64,000 nt of DNA from Paenibacillus tundrae (GTDB lineage Bacteria > Bacillota > Bacilli > Paenibacillales > Paenibacillaceae): the NCBI RefSeq assembly GCF_036884255.1, contig NZ_CP145605.1, positions 3,782,001 to 3,846,000 on the forward strand. Direction: 5' to 3'. Under the pieces are notes generated by a model. That model saw only the letters and a list, made by a program, of their open reading frames with translations. It did no database searches and was not told the DNA's origin. Below, piece by piece: positions 39,063-46,890 of this stretch. Every line of letters begins with the position of its first letter. Within the stretch, counting starts at the first letter, position 1. Made by a program: the position numbers and the translations under genes.

Positions 39063-40262
39063 TTAGGCAGCATTCGTTGCCATTTCTCCATCTGGCTTCA
39101 ATTGAATCGAGCGCTGGCATACTTTCGTAATTACAAAAGCTGACAGTGCCAGCACAATGGCAACCGGCGGCACCCAATTCACGCCACCCAGATTAACGGC
39201 GATTCCGCCGATCCCAGAGCCAAGCGCAATGCCAACATTGGCCGATACAGGCAGCAATGTGGATGCAAACGCTTTGGATTTTGGCGCGACTACGCCAGAT
39301 ACATCAAACAGATACAGTTGGGATGCGGCACTCATCGAGGATGACAGACAACCGATCAAGAATAGAAACGTAAGCCCCAGCCATAGATTCGATACAGTCA
39401 AACTCAGCCCTCCGAAGATAACCGCTTGAATAATAAAAAGCCAGTTCAGCTTGGGCAAGAAATCCCCTTTGGCTATTTTAGCTCCGATCCAGTTACTCAA
39501 AATACTGCAGGCTCCATAGATCAGAAGCACACCGCTGATCCAGCTTGTAGGCACCCCCATGGACTGGCTCAATAAAGGAGTAATATAAGTAAATGTCACG
39601 AAGATACAGCTATTGCCGAGCACTGGAATTAAGCAGGCCAGCAGAATACGAGGTTTCATAAATAAAACCATCTGGTCACTGAATGAACTGGTGATCGTTG
39701 TTGTTTGCCGCGGAAGAATACGGAACATCAATATGAACGGTATTACACCGATCCCTGCGGTAACTACAAAGGTCATCCACCAGTTCAGATGCTGTCCAAT
39801 GAATGTCCCTAGTGGTACGCCAAATACATTAGCGATAGAAAACCCGCCTAAGATCCAAGCGATCGCTTCGCCCCTTCTCTCCTGCTGAACTGCATCGCTA
39901 GCAATGGAGATCGACAGCGAAACGGTAAGCCCACAAGCGACCGCTGATACAATACGAATAGCCATTAATGAATAGAATGTTGTGGCGAACACCGTTAGTA
40001 GGTTCAACGCGAGTACGATGCCAAAACCGATCAGAATGGAGTTTCTGCGTGACAGTTTGGACAATGATGCGACTGCAAACGGTGTCCCGATAGCGTAGGC
40101 AATCGCAAAGCCAGACACGAGCGCGCCAGCCGCTGCCAGCGATACTTTCATCGCATGCTCTATTTCTTTTAATACACCTACGATGACATATTCGGTCGTG
40201 CCTAATACGAAGCTCACTAGCGTAAGCGTTAATATAAGTAAAGTTTCTCTATTTCTAGTCAT
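39063..40262 (-). CDS. MFS transporter (DHA1 / AraJ-YdhP type)
   Basis: 399 residues with twelve membrane segments. FVLGTTEYVIVGVLKEI (about 18-34) is the start pattern of the sugar/drug efflux DHA1 branch, and the loop 2-3 region LSKLSRRNSILIGFG (about 66-80) is the MFS A motif. ISIASDAVQQERRGEAIAWI (about 122-141) also fits. It probably exports a drug or sugar. It is divergent from an AraC-type gene starting 245 bp away, which may control it. Confidence 0.88.
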   Translation of the reverse strand: MTRNRETLLILTLTLVSFVLGTTEYVIVGVLKEIEHAMKVSLAAAGALVSGFAIAYAIGTPFAVASLSKLSRRNSILIGFGIVLALNLLTVFATTFYSLMAIRIVSAVACGLTVSLSISIASDAVQQERRGEAIAWILGGFSIANVFGVPLGTFIGQHLNWWMTFVVTAGIGVIPFILMFRILPRQTTTITSSFSDQMVLFMKPRILLACLIPVLGNSCIFVTFTYITPLLSQSMGVPTSWISGVLLIYGACSILSNWIGAKIAKGDFLPKLNWLFIIQAVIFGGLSLTVSNLWLGLTFLFLIGCLSSSMSAASQLYLFDVSGVVAPKSKAFASTLLPVSANVGIALGSGIGGIAVNLGGVNWVPPVAIVLALSAFVITKVCQRSIQLKPDGEMATNAA

Positions 40263-40507
40263 GAATAAGCCCTCACTATTCCTCTCTATTGTTGCGATTG
40301 TTGCCGACCTTTCTATGTCTCTTATATTTATTTTATGTCATACAATATACTTTCCCTTCCCCTCAGTTCGATATATAGTACATATGAATAGTCAAATTGT
40401 ACTGTCAGATGAGGCTAGGCGACAATTAAGGTTGTTGTGGTCTTATTTATAAACATGATATATGTTGTCATTTTGCAGATAGATGTACTGAAGGGAAGAC
40501 ACGCTAA

Positions 40508-41365
40508 ATGAATACACACTTAGAAACCGCCCAACGATATGATGATCAAGAATGTACTATTATTTACGTAGGTAAGCTTGCGGATCATCCCCATTGGAGC
40601 TTTCCTACACACAAGCATGACGATCTGCATGAGATTATTTATGTAATAGACGGTAAAGGCTCGTTCACAATCAACGGCACGAAGCATTCAGTTCAACAAG
40701 GCGATCTGCTTGTCTATAACAAAGGAACATTACATGAAGAGAAGTCTGATCCTGAGTTCCCGTTATCCACCTATTATTGCGGCTTTCGTTTCCATGATGG
40801 GATACATCCTGATAGAGATTGGGTTGTTTCCCCTGGCAGCGAACCTGTCATTCGCTCGAATCGCTATTCGGAGGAACTCTGTTCGTTAATGCAGACAATG
40901 TTCAATGAGTTTTCAATCCGTGAAGACGGTTACGAATATATCTCTCATCATGTGCTAAAAGCCATATTGGTCATTATTCATCGGATGTCACATCATCAGC
41001 GCACAGCGAGCGAGATCGTTCTAAGCAATAATCTTGCGGAAAGGGTTAAAGACTATCTGGATACCAACTACAGGCAACCCATTAAGTTAAAAGAACTGGC
41101 GGATCATTTTCACATTGACTTCTATTATCTGATTCATATGTATTCCAAACACTATGGTACGTCTCCTTATCATTACTTGATCCAGCGTAGAATGGGAGAA
41201 GCTACCCGGTTATTAGTCTCTACCAAGAAAAAGGTATGGGAAATTGCCAAGCTCGTTGGCTATGATAATCCAAACTACTTCACGATTCTGTTCACCAAAA
41301 CAGTTGGTGAGTCTCCTCGTAGCTTTCGAAAACAAAATCAAAAGGATATGTTCGTCGAGAATTGA
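40508..41365 (+). CDS. AraC family regulator with cupin domain
   Basis: 285 residues. Cupin-type AraC_binding domain at about 20-100 (FPTHKHDDLHEIIYVIDGKGSFTING, His cluster) and C-terminal AraC helix-turn-helix pair at about 178-278 (LKELADHFHIDFYYLIHMYSKHYG, then WEIAKLVGYDNPNYFTILFTK). The layout resembles RhaS/MelR-type sugar regulators. GAAGGGA stands upstream of ATG. It is divergent from the MFS gene. Effector unknown. Confidence 0.88.
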   Translation: MNTHLETAQRYDDQECTIIYVGKLADHPHWSFPTHKHDDLHEIIYVIDGKGSFTINGTKHSVQQGDLLVYNKGTLHEEKSDPEFPLSTYYCGFRFHDGIHPDRDWVVSPGSEPVIRSNRYSEELCSLMQTMFNEFSIREDGYEYISHHVLKAILVIIHRMSHHQRTASEIVLSNNLAERVKDYLDTNYRQPIKLKELADHFHIDFYYLIHMYSKHYGTSPYHYLIQRRMGEATRLLVSTKKKVWEIAKLVGYDNPNYFTILFTKTVGESPRSFRKQNQKDMFVEN

Positions 41366-41383
41366 TCCACGTAACGTAATAAT

Positions 41384-41421
41384 CAAAAAAAACAGGTAGT
41401 CATTATGAACTGGCCACCTGT
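41384..41421. terminator. Hairpin with T8 on the minus strand
   Basis: AACAGGT pairs with ACCTGTT (24-nt partly paired middle, 41390-41421), followed on the minus strand by eight T. It lies between the convergent AraC and HAD genes. Confidence 0.7.
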
Positions 41422-41473
41422 TATATGACACGCTGTTATAGACAAGCCCGACGATACGTTTCTGTTTAAAGCA

Positions 41474-41501
41474 CACAAAGTCGCCAGTCGGCGACTTTGT
41501 G
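41474..41501. terminator. Perfect 12-bp hairpin between convergent genes
   Basis: CACAAAGTCGCC-AGTC-GGCGACTTTGTG is a perfect 12-bp stem with a 4-nt loop, 66 bp past the HAD stop. There is no T-run, so it may stabilise the 3' end rather than terminate by itself. Confidence 0.55.
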
Positions 41502-41566
41502 AACTGTTCAGTGGCTATGGTGATACATGTTACACCAGATAGGTTATCCGTATTTCCATAAAGCGT

Positions 41567-42427
41567 TTAAACGGAAATGAAACCATGCTTCACAAAACTT
41601 TTGTACAGCCCATCATTCTCTAGATCATCTGTAATATCGTCTGCAATCTCTTTCAAGCCAGGCTTGGCATTGCCCATCGCGATTCCCAATTTGCAAAATT
41701 CCAGCATCTCGACATCGTTCATCCCGTCTCCAATTCCAATCGTATGTTCCACGGGCAAACCAAGATGATGTAGCACATCTGCAATCGCAACAGCCTTATG
41801 AATGCCGGGCAGCATTAATTCTCCACTGTCTTCTCCGAAGATCGGGACTGTGCACTGAATAGCTTGGAATTTCCCTTCAAACCGCTGCTTAATCATTGCA
41901 AATGGAACCTTGCTCTCCAGGAAACACACTTTGTTGACATCTTCTTTGTTCCAATCCGTTTCCCCATAAGTGAGTTGAGTGATAAACGGGTGTGGTGATG
42001 CCTCCATTTGTTGCCGTGCCGCAGGATCATTCTCTATATCTCCATGCAACAATCTCTCCAGGTGAGTCTTCAGATTAGGGCTTGCGTACAAGGCCGAATT
42101 CGATTCAAGATAGAAATTAATTCCATGCTCAATGAAGAAATCAACCATATCGAGTACGTCTTCAGGAAGTACTTTTTTATGATAGAGGGTCTCTCCACCC
42201 ACTTCCACATAACCTCCTCCTGCACCGATCAGCCCGTCAAATCCCAGATCCCAGATCTCATCATATATTTCAGCCTTCGAACGTCCTGTGCATAGAAACA
42301 ATAAATGCCCGTTCTCTCTCGCCAAACGACAAGCAGCTTGGGCAGACTCCGGTACACTGCCATCATCCGTCACAAGTGTACCGTCGATATCAATAAATAT
42401 AATTTTACGTTGCTGATCCTGACTCAT
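41567..42427 (-). CDS. HAD-IIB (Cof-like) phosphatase
   Basis: 286 residues. Motif I FIDIDGTL (Asp13, Asp15), motif II LFLCTGR (about 42-48), a C2B cap domain (about 85-195) and motif IV IGIGDGMNDVEML (about 230-242) define a Cof-type HAD hydrolase. These dephosphorylate sugar phosphates, pyridoxal phosphate or similar metabolites in the cytoplasm. A LacI/cre-like dyad lies 85 bp upstream. Single gene; substrate unknown. Confidence 0.9.
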   Translation of the reverse strand: MSQDQQRKIIFIDIDGTLVTDDGSVPESAQAACRLARENGHLLFLCTGRSKAEIYDEIWDLGFDGLIGAGGGYVEVGGETLYHKKVLPEDVLDMVDFFIEHGINFYLESNSALYASPNLKTHLERLLHGDIENDPAARQQMEASPHPFITQLTYGETDWNKEDVNKVCFLESKVPFAMIKQRFEGKFQAIQCTVPIFGEDSGELMLPGIHKAVAIADVLHHLGLPVEHTIGIGDGMNDVEMLEFCKLGIAMGNAKPGLKEIADDITDDLENDGLYKSFVKHGFISV

Positions 42428-42511
42428 GTTCTTGCTTTCCCCTCATGAAAGGCGATATATGTTGGAACACACTCCTAGGTTAAAACTATTTCATGAGTTG
42501 AGTGTATCGGC

Positions 42512-42525
42512 TGTAACGGGTTACA
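42512..42525 (-). promoter_or_regulatory. LacI/cre-like dyad upstream of the HAD gene
   Basis: TGTAAC-GG-GTTACA has perfect 6-bp arms and differs from the rbs operator only in the central CC/GG bases. It lies between the ykkD stop and the HAD start, so control of the HAD gene is the simplest reading. Confidence 0.5.
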
Positions 42526-42543
42526 AGTCAAGCTATAAATCGT

Positions 42544-42858
42544 TTAGCTCACTAGCTTCAATCCTACTGCCGAGCCGAGCACCATCGTAATAAATACAAT
42601 TCGTAGTGCATTTCGAGGTTCCCCATAGAAAATCATGCCTAAAATCGCTCCGCCAGAGGCTCCGATTCCCGTCCACACAGCATAAGCTGTTCCCATGGGA
42701 AGCGTCTCCATCGCCAGCGATAACAACCAGAAGCTCAGGCCAAAGCCTGCAATTAACAGAATCAATGAAATCAAATTTCGTTCTTTGTGCAGCTTATTAA
42801 TCATAAGCACCCCGATCATCTCAAATATTCCGGCCATAACTAGAAATATCCAGCTCAT
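42544..42858 (-). CDS. ykkD: SMR family exporter subunit YkkD
   Basis: 104 residues with four transmembrane helices. The conserved membrane Glu of the first helix is seen in AGIFEMIGVLMIN (about 9-21), and AMETLPMGTAYAVWTGIGASGG (about 50-71) is the SMR signature; the sequence matches B. subtilis YkkD closely. It pairs with YkkC as a hetero-oligomeric exporter. Its ATG overlaps the ykkC stop as TAATG. Control by a guanidine-I riboswitch implies guanidinium export, though multidrug export was the earlier description. Confidence 0.92.
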   Translation of the reverse strand: MSWIFLVMAGIFEMIGVLMINKLHKERNLISLILLIAGFGLSFWLLSLAMETLPMGTAYAVWTGIGASGGAILGMIFYGEPRNALRIVFITMVLGSAVGLKLVS

Positions 42859-43196
42859 TAATGATGCACCTCCTTCGTTTTCTCTTTGCTTAACATTTTA
42901 AGACCGATCACACCAAGCAAGAGCAATCCAATGAGTAACATTTTCCCCGTCTGCACCGCCGCACCGAATAGAACAATCTCTGCAAGCACGGTGCCGGCTG
43001 TACCCAGTCCAACAAATACAGCGTATACCGTTCCTACAGCAAGCGAACGTGAAGCTGCAATCATCAACGTAAAACTTATAATGATTGCGATCAGGGTTAG
43101 CCCCCATTCCAATACTCCACTCGCATGCTTCAAGCCAATCACCCAGCCTACCTCAAAAATGGCTGCTACAATCACGGATAACCAGGTTTTGTTCAT
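42858..43196 (-). CDS. ykkC: SMR family exporter subunit YkkC
   Basis: 112 residues from ATG 43196; the earlier in-frame GTG at 43205 is only 1 nt from the AAGGAG and is unlikely. Four helices, with conserved Glu in [16 protein letters not shown] (about 10-25) and [20 protein letters not shown] (about 52-71). Close to B. subtilis YkkC of the same length. Together with YkkD it forms a proton-coupled exporter, here most likely of guanidinium. It is the first gene after the riboswitch and its terminator. Confidence 0.93.
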   Translation of the reverse strand: MNKTWLSVIVAAIFEVGWVIGLKHASGVLEWGLTLIAIIISFTLMIAASRSLAVGTVYAVFVGLGTAGTVLAEIVLFGAAVQTGKMLLIGLLLLGVIGLKMLSKEKTKEVHH

Positions 43197-43252
43197 TGTT
43201 GTCACACTCCTTCTTCATAAGCATTTGTAATAGAATTACATGCAATCAAAAC

Positions 43253-43305
43253 AAAAAAAGCCTGGGAAACAAACTGCAGTTACGCAGTTTATCTCCCAGG
43301 CTTTT
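43253..43305 (-). terminator. Riboswitch expression-platform terminator
   Basis: AAAGCCTGGGA pairs with TCCCAGGCTTT around an inner AACTGC / GCAGTT hairpin, followed by T7 on the minus strand. Its 5' arm overlaps the conserved 3' end of the aptamer (GCCTGGGAGA), so ligand binding should prevent its formation. Confidence 0.9.
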
Positions 43306-43388
43306 GTCCTTCCGTGACACAACCAAGCGGCTGTGAGTTTTCTCTCGGACCAGACCGACATCTCTGTCGCGGAACCCTAGAAAACTTT
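43289..43388 (-). ncRNA. Guanidine-I (ykkC) riboswitch aptamer
   Basis: The minus strand reads CTAGGGTTCCG, then GTCTGGTCCGAGAG, then TCACGGAAGGACAAAAGCC and TGGGAGA, in the order and spacing of the ykkC/guanidine-I consensus. The variable hairpins CGACAGAGATGTCG and ACAGCCGCTTGGTTGTGT fill the gaps. Guanidinium binding should turn on the downstream ykkCD exporter. The match is by eye but nearly complete. Confidence 0.95.
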
Positions 43389-43411
43389 CATGTAATTCTA
43401 TTGTCCAACCA

Positions 43412-43439
43412 ATTATACACATTTCTTACTTATTAGCAA
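43412..43439 (-). promoter_or_regulatory. Promoter of the ykkCD transcript
   Basis: TTGCTA (43439-43434), 16-bp spacer, TATAAT (43417-43412) on the minus strand. The start point would fall near 43405, just before the inverted-repeat arm. Confidence 0.6.
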
Positions 43440-43446
43440 TCAAAAC

Positions 43447-43827
43447 TTATGCAGACATCCATTCAAGTAATTCAAGCCGATTACCAAACGGATCACTTAA
43501 ATAAAACCTTTTTACCCCTTCATCTGTCCGTGCGTCATCATGAATTACTTGAATCTGTTTACGTTGCAGATCATCACGTAGCTCATCCAAATTCTGCACA
43601 TGAAAGGCAGGATGAGCTTTTAAGGCAGGAACAAAAGCTTCTTGGACTCCAATGTGCACTTGATGAGCACCACATTGAAACCATACGCCACCACGTTTTT
43701 GTAGAGCTTCAGGTTTGGGAATTTCACGCCACCCTAATAACTGATTATAAAAATGACGAGCCTCTTTTTCACAACCTTCTGGAGCCGCTAGTTGCACGTG
43801 GTCAAGACCATAGAAATGATAAGACAT
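43447..43827 (-). CDS. VOC family protein (glyoxalase/bleomycin-resistance fold)
   Basis: 126 residues with two beta-alpha-beta-beta-beta modules: GLDHVQLAAPEGCEKEARHFYNQLLGW (about 5-31) and the C-terminal RFYLSDPFGNRLELLEW (about 107-123). The metal-ligand positions His (LDHVQ), His (HQVHIGV) and Glu (LELLE) are kept. It could be a dioxygenase, lyase or binding protein; the family does not tell. AAGGAGG precedes ATG. A palindrome at its promoter suggests its own repressor. Confidence 0.88.
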   Translation of the reverse strand: MSYHFYGLDHVQLAAPEGCEKEARHFYNQLLGWREIPKPEALQKRGGVWFQCGAHQVHIGVQEAFVPALKAHPAFHVQNLDELRDDLQRKQIQVIHDDARTDEGVKRFYLSDPFGNRLELLEWMSA

Positions 43828-43853
43828 CTAATCCCTCCTTGTGGTTTTGTTAG

Positions 43854-43870
43854 ATGAAACTTAGTTTCAT
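43854..43870 (-). promoter_or_regulatory. Palindrome at the VOC gene promoter
   Basis: ATGAAAC-TTA-GTTTCAT is a perfect 7-bp inverted repeat. A TATAAT (43874-43869, minus strand) directly abuts it, so the repeat covers the presumed start point. Candidate repressor site. Confidence 0.6.
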
Positions 43871-43874
43871 TATA

Positions 43875-44414
43875 TAAGCTAACTTTATCGTAATTCTCAG
43901 TAAAAATCCAGTATTTTCTCATTTTCATATGGGATCTTATTTTGAAAATGTAGGTTGACTTTAGGGTTCAGGAATGGTTTGCATTTCTCCAGTTAGGGAG
44001 CGAAATAGTATCGCGACGGTGACAGAAGTTAAGTACAATTGATTTTTCTATTGTGAATTTTTCATATGTTGAAATAGTATAATTAAATTTTCCCTGAGCT
44101 ACAAGATACTAAGGTTGTTGTTGCTGAGTTAATGTTGGTCACTGTTGGGCTATTGAGTGCCTATTAATTTCTATGAACTCTTCTGAGTTTTTTGAATGAT
44201 TTTCTTTTCTGAATTTTTCATATATTGAAAATAAATAGTATCAACCAATAACGGCTTTCCATCGGATTCCAGTATCACTAAATAGAAATCAAAAACGTAA
44301 AAAAGCCGCCATCGGCGGCCTTTTCAACTTATATTAGGAGCATCCTGCCTCAACAATTTTCACGATATCGTTGCGTATCGAAGATCCTTTATTCTTATAG
44401 AACTATGTTGCCTC
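43875..44414. other. 540-bp gap with imperfect direct repeats
   Basis: No gene supported. A segment of about 28 bp built on TGAATTTTTCATATRTTGAAA and ending AATAGTAT occurs at 44053-44080 and again at 44209-44241. GAAATAGTAT also occurs near 44004. The region is AT-rich. Confidence 0.5.
44301..44324 (-). terminator. Terminator of the SDR / aldo-keto reductase pair
   Basis: GCCGCC-ATC-GGCGGC with flanking AAAA/TTTT, and a T-run on the minus strand. It lies about 90 bp past the aldo/keto reductase stop. Confidence 0.8.
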
Positions 44415-45311
44415 TTATATTTGTCCTGTCCAATCAGATCTTTCTACCTTTTTCCAATGCGCTCTAATCTCTTCATAGACATCTTGTGGCAATGCGCCTT
44501 TGGATACCAAATCCGCATTTTGCTGCCAACGGTTCGGCTTAGAGGTTCCGACAATTGCTGTATCCACACCCTCTGTGCTCAATGTGAAGCGTAAGGCCGT
44601 TTCAACTGCTTTCTGCACGTCAGTATCTTTGAGAAAATCATAGTCTAGTTCCTTCAAGCGCTTCCAATATACATAGGAATAATCCTTTTCCGGAAGCGAC
44701 TCATGTGTCCACGCTGCGTTCGCGATCGGTCTTTTGGCGATTACCCCCATATTTCTTTTACGTGCCTCAGGTAAAGTCAGCTCAATCGCTTCTTGATCAG
44801 CAATATTTAGGGAGGTCTCCAGGCTGTCAAATGCCCCAGTCTCTATTGCGTACCGTGCATCCTTCGTATCCCCGCTATATCCAATAAATCTGGTTTTCCC
44901 TGCTTGCTTCGCACGCTGAAGAACTTCTATGACTGCCCCTTGCCGAAGCACCTCTTCAGAACAGCTATGTAGATGAATGACATCCACATAGTCCGTTTTC
45001 AGGCGCTTGAGACTCCGATCAATGGTTTGCTCCAGTACTTTGGCATCCCAATTCGGTCCATCGATACCGGCAGCATGTCCACATTTGGTAAATAGATAAT
45101 AGTCATCTCGACGATGTGACAGCACCTCTCCGATCAATGCCTCACTATCCCCATAACATTCAGCGGTATCGATAATGTTAAGTCCTGCATCTAACGCACT
45201 GTTTAACAGTGTTGCCACATCTTGCTTAGAAACGTTCTGTCCAATCTCAGCTCCACCAAATCCAAGTGTACTCACTTGCATACCTGTATTCCCATATTCA
45301 CGTCGTTCCAT
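44415..45311 (-). CDS. Aldo/keto reductase
   Basis: 298 residues from MERREYGNTGMQVSTLGFG, set by GGAGGAGG upstream; the frame is open to 45356 without support. Catalytic tetrad: Asp in NIIDTAECYGDSE (about 47, with Tyr about 52), Lys in LFTKCGH (about 74) and His in VIHLHSC (about 110). The C-terminal AIVGTSKPNRWQQNADLV (about 250-267) contacts NADP. It follows an SDR gene by 79 bp, so the two probably share a transcript and act on related sugar or carbonyl substrates. Confidence 0.88.
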   Translation of the reverse strand: MERREYGNTGMQVSTLGFGGAEIGQNVSKQDVATLLNSALDAGLNIIDTAECYGDSEALIGEVLSHRRDDYYLFTKCGHAAGIDGPNWDAKVLEQTIDRSLKRLKTDYVDVIHLHSCSEEVLRQGAVIEVLQRAKQAGKTRFIGYSGDTKDARYAIETGAFDSLETSLNIADQEAIELTLPEARKRNMGVIAKRPIANAAWTHESLPEKDYSYVYWKRLKELDYDFLKDTDVQKAVETALRFTLSTEGVDTAIVGTSKPNRWQQNADLVSKGALPQDVYEEIRAHWKKVERSDWTGQI

Positions 45312-45390
45312 GGATGATTCCTCCTCCAAACTTCGTAATATCGTTAATGAAGACAAGCCTAACCAGAACTATTACCCGATCTAACTGGTT

Positions 45391-46164
45391 TTAAAACCCA
45401 TAAATGGACATCCCACCATCCACTAAGAGCGTTTGCCCGGTAATATACCCTGCCGCATCGGATGCCAAAAATATAACCGGCCCCACTACCTCATGAAGTT
45501 CCCCCACGCGCTGAAGTGGTGTGCGATCGACGATCTCTTCAAGGTATTGAGGATCATTCAGCAGCTTCTCGGTCAGTGGTGTACGGAAATACCACGGGCC
45601 AACTGCATTGACACGAATTCCGTATTTCCCCCACTCCATCGCAAGCACCTTCGTCATATGTATCATGGCTGCCTTCGTCGATCCATACACAACACCAGTC
45701 CGTAGGGCTGTATGCCCGCCAACGGATGAGATATTTACGATTTTTCCACCGCCCTGATCCTTCATATGTTGACCAGCCATTTGTGACGCCATAAAAGCCG
45801 ATTTCAGATTAGTCTGCATAATCGCTTCCCACTGCTCGTCCGTTACTTCGAGTGCAGGTGTGCGGATGTTCATGCCTGCATTATTAACAAGAATGTCCAA
45901 CCTTCCCATCGCAGCAATGGCCTCTCTGAATGTCTCTTCGAGTTGCTGTCTGGACGTTACATCAGCAGTAAGAGCTATCGCTCTGCGCCCTGTGTGTTCT
46001 TGAATGTAGGCTGCGGTTTCCTCAATTTCGCTGAAAGTCCGTGATACCAACACTACATCACTGCCCGACTCAGCAAGCCCTATGGCAATCGCCTTACCAA
46101 TCCCTCTGCCTGCACCTGTCACCAGTGCCGTTTGTCCCTCCAGATGAAATTCCGGCTTGTTCAT
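45391..46164 (-). CDS. SDR family oxidoreductase (gluconate 5-dehydrogenase / KduD-like)
   Basis: 257 residues from MNKPEFHLEGQTALVTGAG, with AAGGGG 8 nt upstream. NAD(P) motif TGAGRGIGKAIA (about 17-28), NNAGMNIRT (about 93), catalytic Ser in NISSVGG (about 144) and Tyr/Lys in YGSTKAA (about 157-161), C-terminal SDAAGYITGQTLLVDGG (about 236-252). The last pattern and size fit gluconate 5-dehydrogenase or 2-deoxy-D-gluconate 3-dehydrogenase. First gene of a pair with the aldo/keto reductase. Confidence 0.88.
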   Translation of the reverse strand: MNKPEFHLEGQTALVTGAGRGIGKAIAIGLAESGSDVVLVSRTFSEIEETAAYIQEHTGRRAIALTADVTSRQQLEETFREAIAAMGRLDILVNNAGMNIRTPALEVTDEQWEAIMQTNLKSAFMASQMAGQHMKDQGGGKIVNISSVGGHTALRTGVVYGSTKAAMIHMTKVLAMEWGKYGIRVNAVGPWYFRTPLTEKLLNDPQYLEEIVDRTPLQRVGELHEVVGPVIFLASDAAGYITGQTLLVDGGMSIYGF

Positions 46165-46218
46165 TTCATACACCCCTTATCTTGCTTACAATATGTAATT
46201 TTTTCATTAATTTATCCA

Positions 46219-46707
46219 TTACGTCACAAAAAACTGACTGGGATTACCAAGCTCCGGATGGAACTTTTCTCGAAAGCGTCCACCTGTGTAAGCTCCAATA
46301 ACCTTGCGCCAGAAAGCCTGAGCGACTACGTTATTACGTACCTGTGTAACCTTCCAACGACCAGGAAACCGTTCGAACAACTCATGCGCTGCTTGTGTCC
46401 CCACTCCGCTGCGCCGATATTTTTGCATCACAAAAAATTCAGTTAAGTAGTAATCATTGTCGATATTTCCTGGTTCAAAGCGTTCTACTAGAGCGAATCC
46501 AGCTGGCGCTCCATCACTCGTTATCAAGAAAGGGAATTTGCGTCCTTCTTCTGCCCAGAATGCATCCAATCCAGGGTATTCTGGAAACACCCCATTATGG
46601 TCAACATCAATATTAAGATATTTGGTGAAATCATAAAGATAGAATTGCATTAAATGCCGAATTACCTGACGACGTTCCCAGGGAACCAGCTCCAGTTTCA
46701 TATTCAT
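46219..46707 (-). CDS. GNAT family N-acetyltransferase
   Basis: 162 residues from ATG 46707, which has AGGGGAG 9 nt upstream; other in-frame ATGs lie at 46701 and 46716, and the open frame reaches 46779. The acetyl-CoA loop is seen as FFVMQKYRRSGVGTQAAHELF (split motif: RRSGVG near 93-98), with WKVTQVRNNVVAQAFWRKVIG (about 113-133) as the final strand and helix. The pattern is that of small-molecule acetyltransferases in Bacillales. Substrate unknown. It lies 126-184 bp upstream of xerS on the other strand. Confidence 0.82.
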   Translation of the reverse strand: MNMKLELVPWERRQVIRHLMQFYLYDFTKYLNIDVDHNGVFPEYPGLDAFWAEEGRKFPFLITSDGAPAGFALVERFEPGNIDNDYYLTEFFVMQKYRRSGVGTQAAHELFERFPGRWKVTQVRNNVVAQAFWRKVIGAYTGGRFREKFHPELGNPSQFFVT

Positions 46708-46890
46708 CCGGTTCATCTCCCCTGCTCCACGATTTATTACTATATTTATTACTTTAAAGGTTTGATCGCGGAAGGGCAAGAATGACGAACCAACCTACAT
46801 GACGTTCGTGAACAGACTGTGACCATGTAAATTATGGTACACTTAAGCATAGACTATCTTGAGAAATGCTTGATCTTGGAGGTGCCGACA

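Larger units (their letters stand above)
43229..43402 (-). repeat. 14-bp inverted repeat enclosing the guanidine riboswitch
   Basis: AATAGAATTACATG at the very 5' end of the predicted transcript (43402-43389) is a perfect complement of CATGTAATTCTATT (43242-43229), which lies after the terminator and 33 nt before the ykkC start. The two arms could close a stem around riboswitch and terminator in the full-length mRNA. Confidence 0.75.

Noticed and set aside
46780-46890. LexA-like site (ACGAAC ... GTTCGT) before xerS
   Set aside because: The arms are 13 bp apart, far wider than the SOS box spacing of 4 bp.
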